Assembly (NCBI GenBank): GCA_022710185.1
Contig: JAKLHK010000020.1
Coordinates: forward strand, 1 to 58,312
Direction of reading: 5' to 3'
Length of the DNA: 58,312 nt
Source: Bacteroidota bacterium
GTDB lineage: Bacteria; Bacteroidota; Bacteroidia; Bacteroidales; JAGNHN01
The translations under genes and the position numbers were made by a program. Positions 1 to 11,010 of the stretch are shown here, piece after piece (within the stretch, counting starts at the first letter, position 1; the number at the start of each line of letters is the position of its first letter). Below the pieces are notes generated by a model that made no database searches, was not told where the DNA came from, and saw only the letters and a program-made list of their open reading frames with translations.

Positions 1-3000
1 ATGGCATCCGTGGCGTTCACCCCGCCCCAGCCCCAACGGCCCTCCAGGGCCGGGTAAACCGTGTAGTCCATGGTGTCCAGCCCGTGGAACCAGAAATAAC
101 CCCGGTCGTCCGTAAGCGTACTGTCAATGATCGGGGAACTCTTGACCTGATCCATCAAAAACACCGTAGCCCCGGCAATCGGCGTCTGCCCGGCATTGGC
201 ATAACGGATGCGCCCGGCCAGCGAAGCACCCGGATGCGCCACTGTCACCAGGAAAGCTTGGGTGGACGCACAGCCATGGCCATCGGCAATCTGCAGGCCA
301 TACCACAGCGAAGCCGGAGGAACCGCCTGCACGCTGGCCGTGCCATTCCCCAACAGGGTGCCCACAGGCGACCAGGCATAGCTCAGGGGTGCCTGTCCGC
401 TTACCGCCGTGGCGCTCATCGTGGCCGTATCCCCCGGCTGAATGGTATCCGTGCCCGAAAGGCTGAAGGAAGGCGCGGTGTACAGATGTACCATCACCGA
501 GTCCACCGCCGTGCAGCCCTGCGCACTGGTCACCGTAACATGGTATCTGGTATCCACTGAAGGACATACTGTGGCACTTGCTGTTGCTGTTGCTTCGGAC
601 CAAAGGTAGGAGACGCCTCCGGTAGCCGTCAGCGTGGCGCAATCCCCCGGACAGATCCACTGATCCGCCCCCGCATCGGCCAGCACCTGCGGATGTACGT
701 TCACCGTGACCGAAGCCGGGGCAGTACATCCGTTGGCGCCGGTCACCGTCACGGTATAGGTTGTAGTAACCTCCGGACATACTGTTGCTGTTGCACTCGC
801 TGTTGCTCCTGCATCCGACCACAGGTAGGATGCCCCGCCCGAGGCGGTCAGCACCACGCATTCCCCCGCACACACGGTAGCCACCGGAGCAATGGAGGGG
901 GCAGGCACAGGCAGTACCACCACCTTCACCTGGTCGGTGGCGGTGCAGCCGTTGGCAGAGGTCACCGTCAGCGTATAGGTGGTGGTCGTCAGGGGCGAAA
1001 CGTTCACGCTCTGGCCCGTCAGGGCCCCGCTCCAGGAATAGCTTGCTCCTGCCCCGGCATACACTGCCGACAGGGACGTCGTCCCTCCCTGGCAAAGGGT
1101 ATCATCCCCCCCGGCATTGGCCAGGGGCAGAGGGTTGACCGTGACAGTAACCGCATCCGAAGCCGTGCAGCCGTTGGCCGAGGTCACCGTTACTGTATAG
1201 GTGGCCGATGCGGTGGGGCACACCGTCCAGGTAGTCCCGGTATAACCCGTACTCCAGCGATAGGTCACTCCCCCGCTGGCCTGAAGCACAGTACAGGAAC
1301 CCTGGCAGACCGAAACATCCGCCCCGGCGCTGGCCACCGGAAGGGCATGCACCGTAACCACCGCCGAATCCGTATTGCTGCATCCGTGGGGGTCGGTATA
1401 GTCATAATACAGGGTGTAGCTCCCCACCGGGGCTGCCGCGGCATCGAAGCTGCCGCCGGCCACATACGGCCCGCTGAAAGTGCCCCCGGCCGGGCTGGCG
1501 CTCAGGCTGATCAGGCCGGAACCGGCACAGGCCGGCGAAAGGTCAGGGAAATCCACCACCGGCAAGGGGTACACCGTAACCGTGAAGTGCACACTGTTGC
1601 TGCAGCCCGTCACCGGATCAGTATAGCTGTAGCTCAGCGTATGGGTGCCCACGCCAGCACTCTGAACATTGAACACGTTACCACTGAGATGGGCCCCGGA
1701 ATAGGTGCCGCCAGCGGGGGAACCGCCTGTCAGGATCAGCACCGGCTGATCTATGCAAACCGAAGTATCAGATTGTGAGACCACCGGAAGGGCGTGAACG
1801 GTCATCAGGATACTGTCTGTGTTGGGACAGGCCAAAGAGTCGGCCACTTCGTAGCGGACCCAGTGCGTGCCTACCCCGGCAAAGGCCGGATAGAAGGAAC
1901 TGCCGGCCACCCCGGTGCCCGAATAGGTACCCCCGGCAGGGGTCCCGTTCAGGTTTATGCCGGCATCGTCCACGCAGAACTCAATCTGCGCAGAAAGCAG
2001 ATCGATCGTATTGCGTGGCCCATTATATTCTGCAGCGCCGATGTCCACTGTATCGTGCATCACACGCACCTGACCGTAGAAGTCGGTAGCCGGCAGATCA
2101 AGGCCGGTAGTATCCGGGGTGCCTGCGTTGATCATCGGGGAACAGGGAAGCAGGCGGTAGTCCTTGCTCACAGGATTAGAGAACAGGGGATCCAGATCGA
2201 TGTTCCCTGTCCCTGCAAACCCACCTTCGATGTTGGAATACCTTGTCAATAGAACATCTACAATATCGGCGAGCCAGATCGATGGAAAATTCACCGCTGT
2301 ATTACCCCAAACAATACTGTTGGTGAGGACCGCTACATTTCCGTGGTTGTATGTCAAAATCCCGCCAGCCGCCCACGATGCGGAATTGTTAACGATCGTA
2401 TTGTTGATCAGCTGAGGATAGGAAAGGTCACGGATATAGACACCACCACCAGCATAAGCAGAATTGCCTGAGATCAGATTGTTCTGAACTTTTGGATAGG
2501 AACTGTAGACGATACGAAGGCCTCCGCCATAACCAGCTGCTGATGTTTGATTATCCACCATGCTGTTATTCCATATTTGTGGACTACTGCCCGAAGAGAC
2601 ATCAACGCCTCCGCCATACATATTCGCAGCGTTGTGCCAGAACCTGTTATGGCTGATCAAGGGATGAGCGTTGGTACTGATGGATATCCCTCCACCTTCT
2701 TCAGCGTAACAATTCTGTACCAGGGAGTGGGACAGCCTGGACTTGCTGAAATTATGCCAGTATATGCCTCCGCCAGGCTGACCGGCGTTTTTCGCGAACT
2801 CAACAATTACGTATGAGAGCAGCGACGAATCGTTACTCAGGGGTGTTGACACAAACCGGATTCCACCCCAGCCGCCATGGCTATTGGCACTATACCCAGC
2901 AGTGTCAGCAACAGTGAACCGTATGCTATCTCCTATGGAGCCCTCAGCCAGGATGGTTCCCTGAACATTCATGGCATAATGTCCCATGAAGAGCACGGTC

Positions 3001-6000
3001 ACCCCCGGATTGATGGTAAGCGTGGTGCCATCGGCGATATCCACATCACAGTGCACATACACGGTATCAGAGGACCAGGTGGTATCCGAGGTGATCGGGC
3101 CACCAAATATAAGATTGCTCTGGGCTTCATAGGCACCCATATCGATGGCGCAGGAGTATATTCGGGCATTGCCGTCCAGGTCGGTGGCAGGCAGGTCGAG
3201 GCCGGTGGTATCCGGGGTGCCGGCGTTGATACAGGTTGAGATCGGATATAAATGATAGTTACCATTAAGCGGATTAACGAACTGTGGATCGGTATCCAGG
3301 TTATTGGCCAATCCCCCACTATAGTTTATCCCCGAACCCGGACCGCTGAAATTCCCGGATCCCCCTTCAATATTGCAATACCAGAAGGACGGATCGCTGG
3401 TTGCACTGTTGATGTACACGGAATTCCCTGATACCGAAGAAGTATTACCCCATAGAATGGTGTTCACCGCATGGGGACTACCCGTAGCGAAGTATACCCC
3501 CCCTCCATTCTGTGCATCATTCCCTGAAATGGTATTGTTGGCCAGGGTGTCTGAGAAGGATGAGAAATATATTCCTCCACCAGATGTTGATGCCTGGTTG
3601 TCTACGATGGCATTGTTCGCGAGCCTCAGACTGGCTGTGGCAATCCTGATCCCTCCGCCAGTACTTGCAGAATTCTCACGGATTATATTGCCGGCAATCT
3701 GCACAGCACCTCCCGAGGACACATATATACCGCCACCCGCCGAAGGCGAAGTATTGAGTTCAATGAGGTTGTCCAGGATTCTGGCTTCGCAGGTAGGAAG
3801 ATAGAACCCTCCGCCGAAGATGTCCGCATTATTCCCGGAGATCACATTCTGCGTGATTATGGGTTCACTGTCGAGGTAACAATAGATGCCACCACCGCCC
3901 CGGGTTGCCTGGTTGCCAGAGATGGTATTACCAAGGATGCGAGGACTGGAGCGGTCGTAGATATGAATCCCGGCGCCGTTATACGCCTGATTACCGCTGA
4001 TATTGTTGTGTGATACTACCGCATTGCTGATGTAGAGACGGATCCCACCGCCCCAACCGGGATCCACCAGGTGGGCAGCGCAATTTCTGATAGAGGAATA
4101 GCTGATCCTGAACTTATCCGTACTATCTACGAAGATACCGCCTCCCGACACCTTTTCCGCCTGGGTGATCACACAATAGCTCATCAGGGAGCTGTCATTG
4201 GACGAAGGATCAATGCGGTCAAAAGTCAATCCCTGCCATTTACCGCCGGTACGGGTGAAACGTATGCTGTCACTGGCCGTCCCCTGGGCAAGCAAACGCC
4301 CTTTCACCTTCAGGTACAGGGAATCCATGAACAACACGGTCACCCCGGGTTCGATGGTCAGGGTGGCACCGTCGGCAATATCAACATTACAAGAAATAAA
4401 AACTGTATCGGATGCCCAGGTAGTATCGGATACAATCGGCCCGCCAATAAAGGGCAGTCCTGATGCTTCGTAGGCCCCCATATCAATATCACAAAAGAGT
4501 ACCCTTGGATTGCCATCGAGGTCGGTGGCCGGCAGGCCAAGGCCGGTAGTATCCGGAGTGCCGGCGTTGATACCAGGCGACGAGTCGAGCAGGTGCAGAT
4601 CGAAAATGGCTGTATTTGCAAACAAAGGATCTTCATTACCGTCACCGCCTGGACAGTCAGTGCAAGGACTATACCCTCCCTGAATGATTGAGTGGCTAAC
4701 AAAAGGGTTGGCGGTTGTATTCGAGATGCTCACCCCACCGCACCAAACAATAGAATTGATTATCGAAGGAGCACAAGATGTGGCTAGTGTTGTAGACCAA
4801 TTTGATATTCCATTTGCAGCGTTTGAAGCTATATTACCGAAAAAGCTATTATTGACAATGGTTGGATTACAAAGTTCACCATTGAATGAAACATTCAGGA
4901 TTGCTCCCCCATTGCCCGCTGCATTGTTGTAGAACAAACAATTAGTGATGGTTGAACTACTGGTATCATCGGTTGCCCAGTTGTTCAGGGCCCCGCCATT
5001 CTGATCAGCACTATTGTCGTGGAAAATGCATTTATCAATTATTGATCCGGCATCCTTATTCAGCAGGCCGCCGCCAAAGAATGCCCGGTTTTGAGTAAAC
5101 GTGCAATTCGCAACGATCGGGGAAGAGGCTTCAATGTACATCCCACCGCCACCATTTTGATTCGCCCCTGGAGCGTCGGAAGCGTAACCTTCTCTGATAG
5201 TAAACCCGTCAATGATGGTTGCACTATCCAGGTAATACGCCTGCACAACGTGGTATGCATTATTTGCTTCGGTGGCATCTTGTTGAATTTCACCACTAAG
5301 TACACTTACGTTTATTTTCCAATCCCTCTGATCTCTTGAGGTTTCAGTACCGGCAAATCCCCCGTATACATCCACTCCGTCGACCAGACTGAATGAAGCA
5401 GTCCGGTCATTGTCGGTTTGAAGAACACCTTCATCGGGGTAATGCGTACCGGCCGCAACCCATATTTCACCTACAGAAGAGCAGGAGGAAGCCAAACTGA
5501 GTGCATCCTGGAGATCAGTGAAAGCGTCCGACCAGCTGGTACCATTATCTGCGCCGGAGGCATTGCCATTTACATAAGCTATGTTTCCTGAGGTTACCCC
5601 AGCCGTATTGAAGATATTGACCGACTCGAATTCGCTGTACTGGATATTATACACGCCGGATATGACAATGGAACTTCCATCGTCCACAGCGCAATACCCC
5701 TGGGCATCCACATTGAGCGTATCACTTCCGTCGCCCCCATTCAGAATTAAGTTTGGGATAAATGCACCTGTACTGTTAACCATAACTTCATCGTCACCTG
5801 AGAATGCGTTTAGCACACAATTCGACGAGGGTGTAGCAAACGTGATGGACTCAAATCCAGGACCACTGAGCAGGGTACTGCCTGATCCTGCATCGCTAAA
5901 ATTATATTCATCGCTACTGTTGAGTCCATTAATAATCAGATTAGTGTAAGGACCCAAAAGAGAAATAGGTTCTAAACCTGTGAATTCAAATATGCTGCCG

Positions 6001-6482
6001 TCCAGGTGGACCATCCCGTCATTCTTGTTGATGAGGTCATACCTGACCTCTGTCGCGTCTTCGCAATGAAAGGAAAGTACATCCCCGACAGTCCCTGGCC
6101 TGTTACCCTGTCCGAAATACCGGATATGCCATTTTTGGCTGGCAAAGGTTTTGGAATAATTGATAAGAAGGTGGTCGTCACCCTCACTTCCGTATACATC
6201 AATCTTCCGCGAAGGGATCTCGTTGAGCGGAATGGAATACTCCTCCATATCTTCCTCAATAATACCAGCTGACCCATTCCGTTCCTGTTTGCCAAGTAGT
6301 AAACGGTTACCCTCAAGCCGGAGATCCATCAGATGATCGGCCGTGCTGACTGAAACAGGACGAATGCTCCATATTCCATCTGTTGAGATCCTCGTACTGA
6401 GACTGGGAGCATCCGACTGGGCATACAAGCCCGTTGCTAAAAGCATGAGCAATCCAGTAATAAGCGTTAGATTTTTTTTCAT
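1..6482 (-). CDS. Giant secreted parallel beta-helix / Ig-like / PKD-like surface protein (3' end outside window)
   Basis: Open reading frame from ATG at 6482 to the window edge, at least 2160 residues, with no stop seen at the points where I checked the frame. It starts with a clear signal peptide (MKKNLTLITGLLMLLATGLYAQ). Modules in order: a region to about residue 300 with GGDGSDTLNV-like acidic repeats; three beta-helix blocks rich in N-N-x-I-x-G-N patterns, each ending in an INAGTPDTTGL.LPATDLDG motif of the choice-of-anchor Q type (near residues 640, 1085 and 1455); three Ig-like repeats with AGGTYSG; four to five PKD-like repeats with ASAGADVSVCQG/TYTVTVTSANGCTA; then a carboxypeptidase-regulatory-like domain (LAGRIRYANAGQTPIAGATV) at the window edge. 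This is the plan of type IX-secreted Bacteroidota adhesins or glycan-binding proteins; a C-terminal sorting domain would be expected beyond position 1. Function is inferred only: cell-surface binding or polysaccharide processing. Confidence 0.88.
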   Translation of the reverse strand, partial: MKKNLTLITGLLMLLATGLYAQSDAPSLSTRISTDGIWSIRPVSVSTADHLMDLRLEGNRLLLGKQERNGSAGIIEEDMEEYSIPLNEIPSRKIDVYGSEGDDHLLINYSKTFASQKWHIRYFGQGNRPGTVGDVLSFHCEDATEVRYDLINKNDGMVHLDGSIFEFTGLEPISLLGPYTNLIINGLNSSDEYNFSDAGSGSTLLSGPGFESITFATPSSNCVLNAFSGDDEVMVNSTGAFIPNLILNGGDGSDTLNVDAQGYCAVDDGSSIVISGVYNIQYSEFESVNIFNTAGVTSGNIAYVNGNASGADNGTSWSDAFTDLQDALSLASSCSSVGEIWVAAGTHYPDEGVLQTDNDRTASFSLVDGVDVYGGFAGTETSRDQRDWKINVSVLSGEIQQDATEANNAYHVVQAYYLDSATIIDGFTIREGYASDAPGANQNGGGGMYIEASSPIVANCTFTQNRAFFGGGLLNKDAGSIIDKCIFHDNSADQNGGALNNWATDDTSSSTITNCLFYNNAAGNGGAILNVSFNGELCNPTIVNNSFFGNIASNAANGISNWSTTLATSCAPSIINSIVWCGGVSISNTTANPFVSHSIIQGGYSPCTDCPGGDGNEDPLFANTAIFDLHLLDSSPGINAGTPDTTGLGLPATDLDGNPRVLFCDIDMGAYEASGLPFIGGPIVSDTTWASDTVFISCNVDIADGATLTIEPGVTVLFMDSLYLKVKGRLLAQGTASDSIRFTRTGGKWQGLTFDRIDPSSNDSSLMSYCVITQAEKVSGGGIFVDSTDKFRISYSSIRNCAAHLVDPGWGGGIRLYISNAVVSHNNISGNQAYNGAGIHIYDRSSPRILGNTISGNQATRGGGGIYCYLDSEPIITQNVISGNNADIFGGGFYLPTCEARILDNLIELNTSPSAGGGIYVSSGGAVQIAGNIIRENSASTGGGIRIATASLRLANNAIVDNQASTSGGGIYFSSFSDTLANNTISGNDAQNGGGVYFATGSPHAVNTILWGNTSSVSGNSVYINSATSDPSFWYCNIEGGSGNFSGPGSGINYSGGLANNLDTDPQFVNPLNGNYHLYPISTCINAGTPDTTGLDLPATDLDGNARIYSCAIDMGAYEAQSNLIFGGPITSDTTWSSDTVYVHCDVDIADGTTLTINPGVTVLFMGHYAMNVQGTILAEGSIGDSIRFTVADTAGYSANSHGGWGGIRFVSTPLSNDSSLLSYVIVEFAKNAGQPGGGIYWHNFSKSRLSHSLVQNCYAEEGGGISISTNAHPLISHNRFWHNAANMYGGGVDVSSGSSPQIWNNSMVDNQTSAAGYGGGLRIVYSSYPKVQNNLISGNSAYAGGGVYIRDLSYPQLINNTIVNNSASWAAGGILTYNHGNVAVLTNSIVWGNTAVNFPSIWLADIVDVLLTRYSNIEGGFAGTGNIDLDPLFSNPVSKDYRLLPCSPMINAGTPDTTGLDLPATDFYGQVRVMHDTVDIGAAEYNGPRNTIDLLSAQIEFCVDDAGINLNGTPAGGTYSGTGVAGSSFYPAFAGVGTHWVRYEVADSLACPNTDSILMTVHALPVVSQSDTSVCIDQPVLILTGGSPAGGTYSGAHLSGNVFNVQSAGVGTHTLSYSYTDPVTGCSNSVHFTVTVYPLPVVDFPDLSPACAGSGLISLSASPAGGTFSGPYVAGGSFDAAAAPVGSYTLYYDYTDPHGCSNTDSAVVTVHALPVASAGADVSVCQGSCTVLQASGGVTYRWSTGYTGTTWTVCPTASATYTVTVTSANGCTASDAVTVTVNPLPLANAGGDDTLCQGGTTSLSAVYAGAGASYSWSGALTGQSVNVSPLTTTTYTLTVTSANGCTATDQVKVVVLPVPAPSIAPVATVCAGECVVLTASGGASYLWSDAGATASATATVCPEVTTTYTVTVTGANGCTAPASVTVNVHPQVLADAGADQWICPGDCATLTATGGVSYLWSEATATASATVCPSVDTRYHVTVTSAQGCTAVDSVMVHLYTAPSFSLSGTDTIQPGDTATMSATAVSGQAPLSYAWSPVGTLLGNGTASVQAVPPASLWYGLQIADGHGCASTQAFLVTVAHPGASLAGRIRYANAGQTPIAGATVFLMDQVKSSPIIDSTLTDDRGYFWFHGLDTMDYTVYPALEGRWGWGGVNATDA

Positions 6483-6527
6483 CGGGACCGGTTTTGGCTT
6501 TACGTTATGCAATGTAGCCGTTGTTCT

Positions 6528-6559
6528 GTTCAGAAATTAACAGAATGTGCATTCTGAAC
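6528..6559. repeat. Nested inverted repeat upstream of the giant gene
   Basis: GTTCAGAA at 6528-6535 and TTCTGAAC at 6552-6559 are perfect inverted copies; inside lies CAGAAT-GTGC-ATTCTG (6541-6556). It sits 46 bases upstream of the giant gene's start, so it may be an operator or lie in the promoter region. The rest of 6483-6864 holds no gene that I can support. Confidence 0.45.
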
Positions 6560-6864
6560 AATCTTGCAGCCAGTGATTATGGAATCTGATCGAACACCTT
6601 GGATGGATAACAGGAACAACAGGCACAAGCTTACTGTTTGGAACAGGGTCACTGATCGCTCCATCGGCAAGATTTTTGAAAAGGTGAGACTTAGGGCTGA
6701 GTTGCTGTAGGCAATTATACAGGGATTATCTGGACTAATTCTAAATAAACTTGTTAAAGAAATGTTAATCAATACGGGAAGAATTGCTTTAACATATTCC
6801 AGGATATCACGGTTTCCCTCATAAACACGACCTTTGCAGGCCAAAATATCCAGTTGCCTTGACC

Positions 6865-7557
6865 ATGCCCAGGGAAAGAAAAGGAAAAAGTGAAAAGATA
6901 TCATCCACACTTGAGATGCCCTTCCAGGTGATCGAAGTGAAGGATCTTACTGACTCAGCATATATCGTCAGCATCACCAGAAACGCTATGCCGTTCACGG
7001 CGGGTCAGCATATCCTGCTGGGTGAAGCGGGCAGCACGCAGATGAGGGAGTACTCTGTCTACAGCGGAGAAACCGATGAGCACCTTGAGGTACTTGTTCG
7101 TGAGGTAGAAGACGGCCTGGTTTCCCGACGCCTGAAACGGCTTAAGCCTGGAGACACATTGCAGGTTGAGCCCCCGGTGGGTTTCTTCACCCTACCCCTC
7201 GCCCGCCTGCCCCACGACCGCTTCCTGTTTATCGCCAGCGGCACAGGCATCGCGCCCTTTCACAGCTTCATCCGAAGCAATCCCGACCTCGACTATACCC
7301 TGCTGCACGGCGTGCGCAAAGCAGATGAAGATTTCGGCGCCGACGACTACAACCACCGGCGGTATATCCAATGCACCTCCCGCGACCGCAACGGTCGCTT
7401 CTACGGCAGGGTAACCGATTATCTGAAGAAATACCCCCAGCCCGACTTCGCCATGGTGTACCTCTGCGGCAATTACGATATGATCCTCGAAGCCATGGAT
7501 ATCTTACGAACCCAGGGATACCGGGAGGAACAGATGGTGGCGGAGGTTTATTTTTGA
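6865..7557 (+). CDS. Ferredoxin/flavodoxin-NADP+ reductase-like FAD oxidoreductase
   Basis: About 230 residues, the size of bacterial FNR. The N-terminal barrel has the FAD-binding motif REYSVYSG (residues 61-68). The second half has the NAD(P)-binding GTGIAP (126-131), the YLCGN motif, and the C-terminal end AEVYF, where the last aromatic residue stacks on the flavin in FNRs. It should move electrons between NAD(P)H and a ferredoxin or flavodoxin in the cytoplasm. I use the ATG at 6865; a TTG two codons earlier is open too, and ATG 6916 is another option because the conserved domain begins at MPFQVIEV. Neighbours give no pathway. The stop codon runs straight into a GAGTACTT repeat array. Which electron carrier it uses cannot be told from sequence. 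Confidence 0.85.
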   Translation: MPRERKGKSEKISSTLEMPFQVIEVKDLTDSAYIVSITRNAMPFTAGQHILLGEAGSTQMREYSVYSGETDEHLEVLVREVEDGLVSRRLKRLKPGDTLQVEPPVGFFTLPLARLPHDRFLFIASGTGIAPFHSFIRSNPDLDYTLLHGVRKADEDFGADDYNHRRYIQCTSRDRNGRFYGRVTDYLKKYPQPDFAMVYLCGNYDMILEAMDILRTQGYREEQMVAEVYF

Positions 7558-7597
7558 GTACTTAGAGTACTTGGAGTACTTAAAGTACTTAAAGTGT
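7557..7597. repeat. AAGTACTT decamer array (copy 1)
   Basis: Four imperfect ten-base units built on the palindrome AAGTACTT (variants AGAGTACTT, GGAGTACTT, AAAGTACTT). The array begins at the last base of the preceding stop codon. Related arrays lie at 8052, 19063, 52963 and 55571. Confidence 0.85.
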
Positions 7598-7675
7598 TTG
7601 TAGTGTGGTGGACCTGATGGAAGTAATGCTTATAATCTATCAAATTCTTACAGAATTTTTAGACGATATTCTGAC

Positions 7676-8038
7676 ATGAACAACAAGGAATTTGGAAAGG
7701 TTCTCGAAAATCGCACGAAGGAATTCGCGCTTATGGTTTTCAGGCAGGCATCGACCTGGCCAGATTCAACCGAATGGTGGGTGATTAGAAAGCAGATTAC
7801 AAGATCAGGAACCAGTGTAGGGGCAAATTACAGGGAAGCTAACAGATCAAGAAGCAATGTCGAATTCTTGAGTAAGATCAGGATATGTGAGGCTGAGGCT
7901 AATGAGACAATATACTGGATAGAGCTCGCACAAGAAATTTTGAACAAGGAAAGTCCTCATCTTATGGAACTGCTCTCAGAAGCAAAGGAATTACTGGCGC
8001 TGTTTACTACTATTGGCAACAGCCTGAGAAAAACCTAA
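7676..8038 (+). CDS. Four-helix-bundle protein of the S23 / rRNA intervening-sequence family
   Basis: A 120-residue all-helical protein. Residues GTSVGANYREANRSRS and the later EANETIYWIELA match the conserved core of the family first found inside 23S rRNA intervening sequences (TIGR02436-like). In Bacteroidota such genes are common as free-standing genes, often in repeat-rich intergenic DNA. Structures in the family form pentamers, but the molecular role is unknown. Here the gene stands alone and is bracketed by two AAGTACTT arrays (7557-7597 and 8052-8094), as if it were a small inserted cassette. There is no rRNA in the window. Start ATG at 7676 gives the usual family length. Confidence 0.85.
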   Translation: MNNKEFGKVLENRTKEFALMVFRQASTWPDSTEWWVIRKQITRSGTSVGANYREANRSRSNVEFLSKIRICEAEANETIYWIELAQEILNKESPHLMELLSEAKELLALFTTIGNSLRKT

Positions 8039-8051
8039 TCGATCAACAATC

Positions 8052-8094
8052 CTAACTCTAAGTACTCTAAGTACTCTAAGTACTTTAAGTACTT
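8052..8094. repeat. AAGTACTT decamer array (copy 2)
   Basis: Units CTCTAAGTA / CTTTAAGTA repeated four times between the S23-type gene and miaB. The array ends 14 bases before the miaB ATG, so it occupies the place of its leader or promoter. Confidence 0.85.
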
Positions 8095-8108
8095 CATATT
8101 TGAAAGCA

Positions 8109-9543
<1,435 letters not shown>

Positions 9544-9619
9544 AAAGTGAAGAATGGATAACGATGGAATAAACTGGCGATCAATTGCTCCGAAGGGGCT
9601 GAATGCTATTGCAACCAGG

Positions 9620-9690
9620 GAACACAGAACACCGAACACAGAACACAGAACACAGAACACAGAACATAGAACATAGAACACAGAACATAG
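9620..9690. repeat. GAACACA/GAACATA heptamer array in front of mtaB
   Basis: Ten or so seven-base units AGAACAC or AGAACAT run up to three bases before the mtaB ATG, so the array takes the place of any ribosome binding site. The same motif recurs at 12917-12953. 9544-9619 holds no other feature that I can see. Confidence 0.85.
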
Positions 9691-9693
9691 ACT

Positions 9694-10992
9694 ATGCACC
9701 GCACCGTTGCCTTCAGGACGCTTGGATGCCGGCTCAACCAGTACGAGACGGATGCGCTGGCGTCGGCATTCGACAAGGATGGGTACAGCATCGTGGAATT
9801 AGAAGACGAGGCGGATGTGGTCATCATCAATACCTGCACCGTCACCAATCAGAGCGACCGCAAATCGCGCCAGGTAATGAACCAGGCCATACGCCGGGAT
9901 ACCGACCACCGCAAGCTGATCATCATGACGGGTTGCTCGGTGAACAACCACAAGGAAGCCCTGGGGGCCATCTCCGGGGTGAGCTACCTGGTAGAGAACG
10001 GCCAGAAGAGCCAGATCCTGAATATCGTCAACAGCCATTTCAGGGGAGAAATGGTAGATCCCTCCCGGCTTCCGGAGGACCTGTTCGGATTTGCCGCGGC
10101 AGAGCGTACATTTCACACCCGCAGCATCATCAAGATACAGGATGGATGCGATAATTTCTGCACCTTCTGCATTATCCCCGAGGTCAGGGGAAGGGCCGTG
10201 AGCCGTCCTCTGCCTGACATCCTCGAGAATATCCGCCAGGTGCTTGACTTCGGTTTCAAGGAAGTGGTGCTAACCGGTGTTAACATCGGTCGCTACGACT
10301 TCGATGGCCATAATTTCGACGACCTTGTTGAAAAGGTCCTGGACTTGCCCGGGGATTTCAGGGTCCGCATATCCTCCATCGAACCCGACGGTTTCGGGGA
10401 TAAGCTCTACAGGCTCTTTCAGCATCCCAAGCTCGCCCCGCATATGCACCTCTGCCTGCAAAGCGGCTCGGAAAGGATCCTGCTCCAGATGCGCAGGATG
10501 TACACCGCCAGGCGCTTCCGGGAAATCACCGATAAGATCCGCAGGCAACGTCCTGATTTCAACTTCACCACCGATATCATCGTTGGTTTTCCGGGGGAAA
10601 CAGAAGCCGACCTTATGGAAACGGTTGAATTTGCCCGGGAAATCGGATTCAGCCATATCCATACCTTCAAGTACAGCAAACGTCACGGAACCCGGGCAGA
10701 GAGAATGCCCGACCAGCTCACCGAAGCTGAAAAGAACCGGAGAAGTGAGATCATCCGTTTGGTGTCGGAGGAAAACAAGCGAAAATACCGCGAGAGTATG
10801 CTGGGCAAAACCCAGAGGGTGATTGTGGAGAAGGTGGAAAACGGGATGGCCATGGGCTATGGCGAACACTATATCCCCGTGGCCTTCCCGGCTCGGGGAC
10901 TGGGCTGGAACGAGTGGGCCAGCGTGAAGTTATGGTCGTTGGACGATGGAGAGGATCCCACAGTAAGGGCAAAAATGATATCTGATATCTGA
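9694..10992 (+). CDS. mtaB: tRNA (t6A37) methylthiotransferase MtaB
   Basis: Converts t6A37 to ms2t6A37 in tRNAs reading ANN codons. N-terminal motifs are GCRLNQYETD (C12), NTCTVTNQSDRKS (C48) and MTGCSVN (C81); the NQYETD and NTCTVT signatures point to MtaB rather than MiaB or RimO. The radical-SAM cysteines are C152, C156 and C159 (DGCDNFCTFC), followed by RGRAVSRP. IIVGFPGETEADL is present and a TRAM-like tail follows. The 432 residues fit the family. It lies 187 bases behind miaB, separated by two repeat families, so co-transcription is uncertain. The final codons (ISDI and stop) are made of TGATATC repeat units, suggesting the repeat grew at the gene's end. Confidence 0.93.
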   Translation: MHRTVAFRTLGCRLNQYETDALASAFDKDGYSIVELEDEADVVIINTCTVTNQSDRKSRQVMNQAIRRDTDHRKLIIMTGCSVNNHKEALGAISGVSYLVENGQKSQILNIVNSHFRGEMVDPSRLPEDLFGFAAAERTFHTRSIIKIQDGCDNFCTFCIIPEVRGRAVSRPLPDILENIRQVLDFGFKEVVLTGVNIGRYDFDGHNFDDLVEKVLDLPGDFRVRISSIEPDGFGDKLYRLFQHPKLAPHMHLCLQSGSERILLQMRRMYTARRFREITDKIRRQRPDFNFTTDIIVGFPGETEADLMETVEFAREIGFSHIHTFKYSKRHGTRAERMPDQLTEAEKNRRSEIIRLVSEENKRKYRESMLGKTQRVIVEKVENGMAMGYGEHYIPVAFPARGLGWNEWASVKLWSLDDGEDPTVRAKMISDI

Positions 10993-11010
10993 TATCTGAT
11001 ATCTGATATG
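10976..11010. repeat. TGATATC heptamer array at the end of mtaB
   Basis: Five tandem seven-base units (TGATATC four times, then TGATATG). The first units encode the last residues and stop of mtaB. A separate AAATGTTAAATG-type run follows near 11038-11058. No terminator with a T-run is visible in 10993-11126. Confidence 0.85.

Noticed and set aside
6530..6910. Minus-strand ORF of 126 residues in front of the giant gene
   Set aside because: It overlaps the start of the FNR-like gene antisense, has no family features and ends in the palindromic region.
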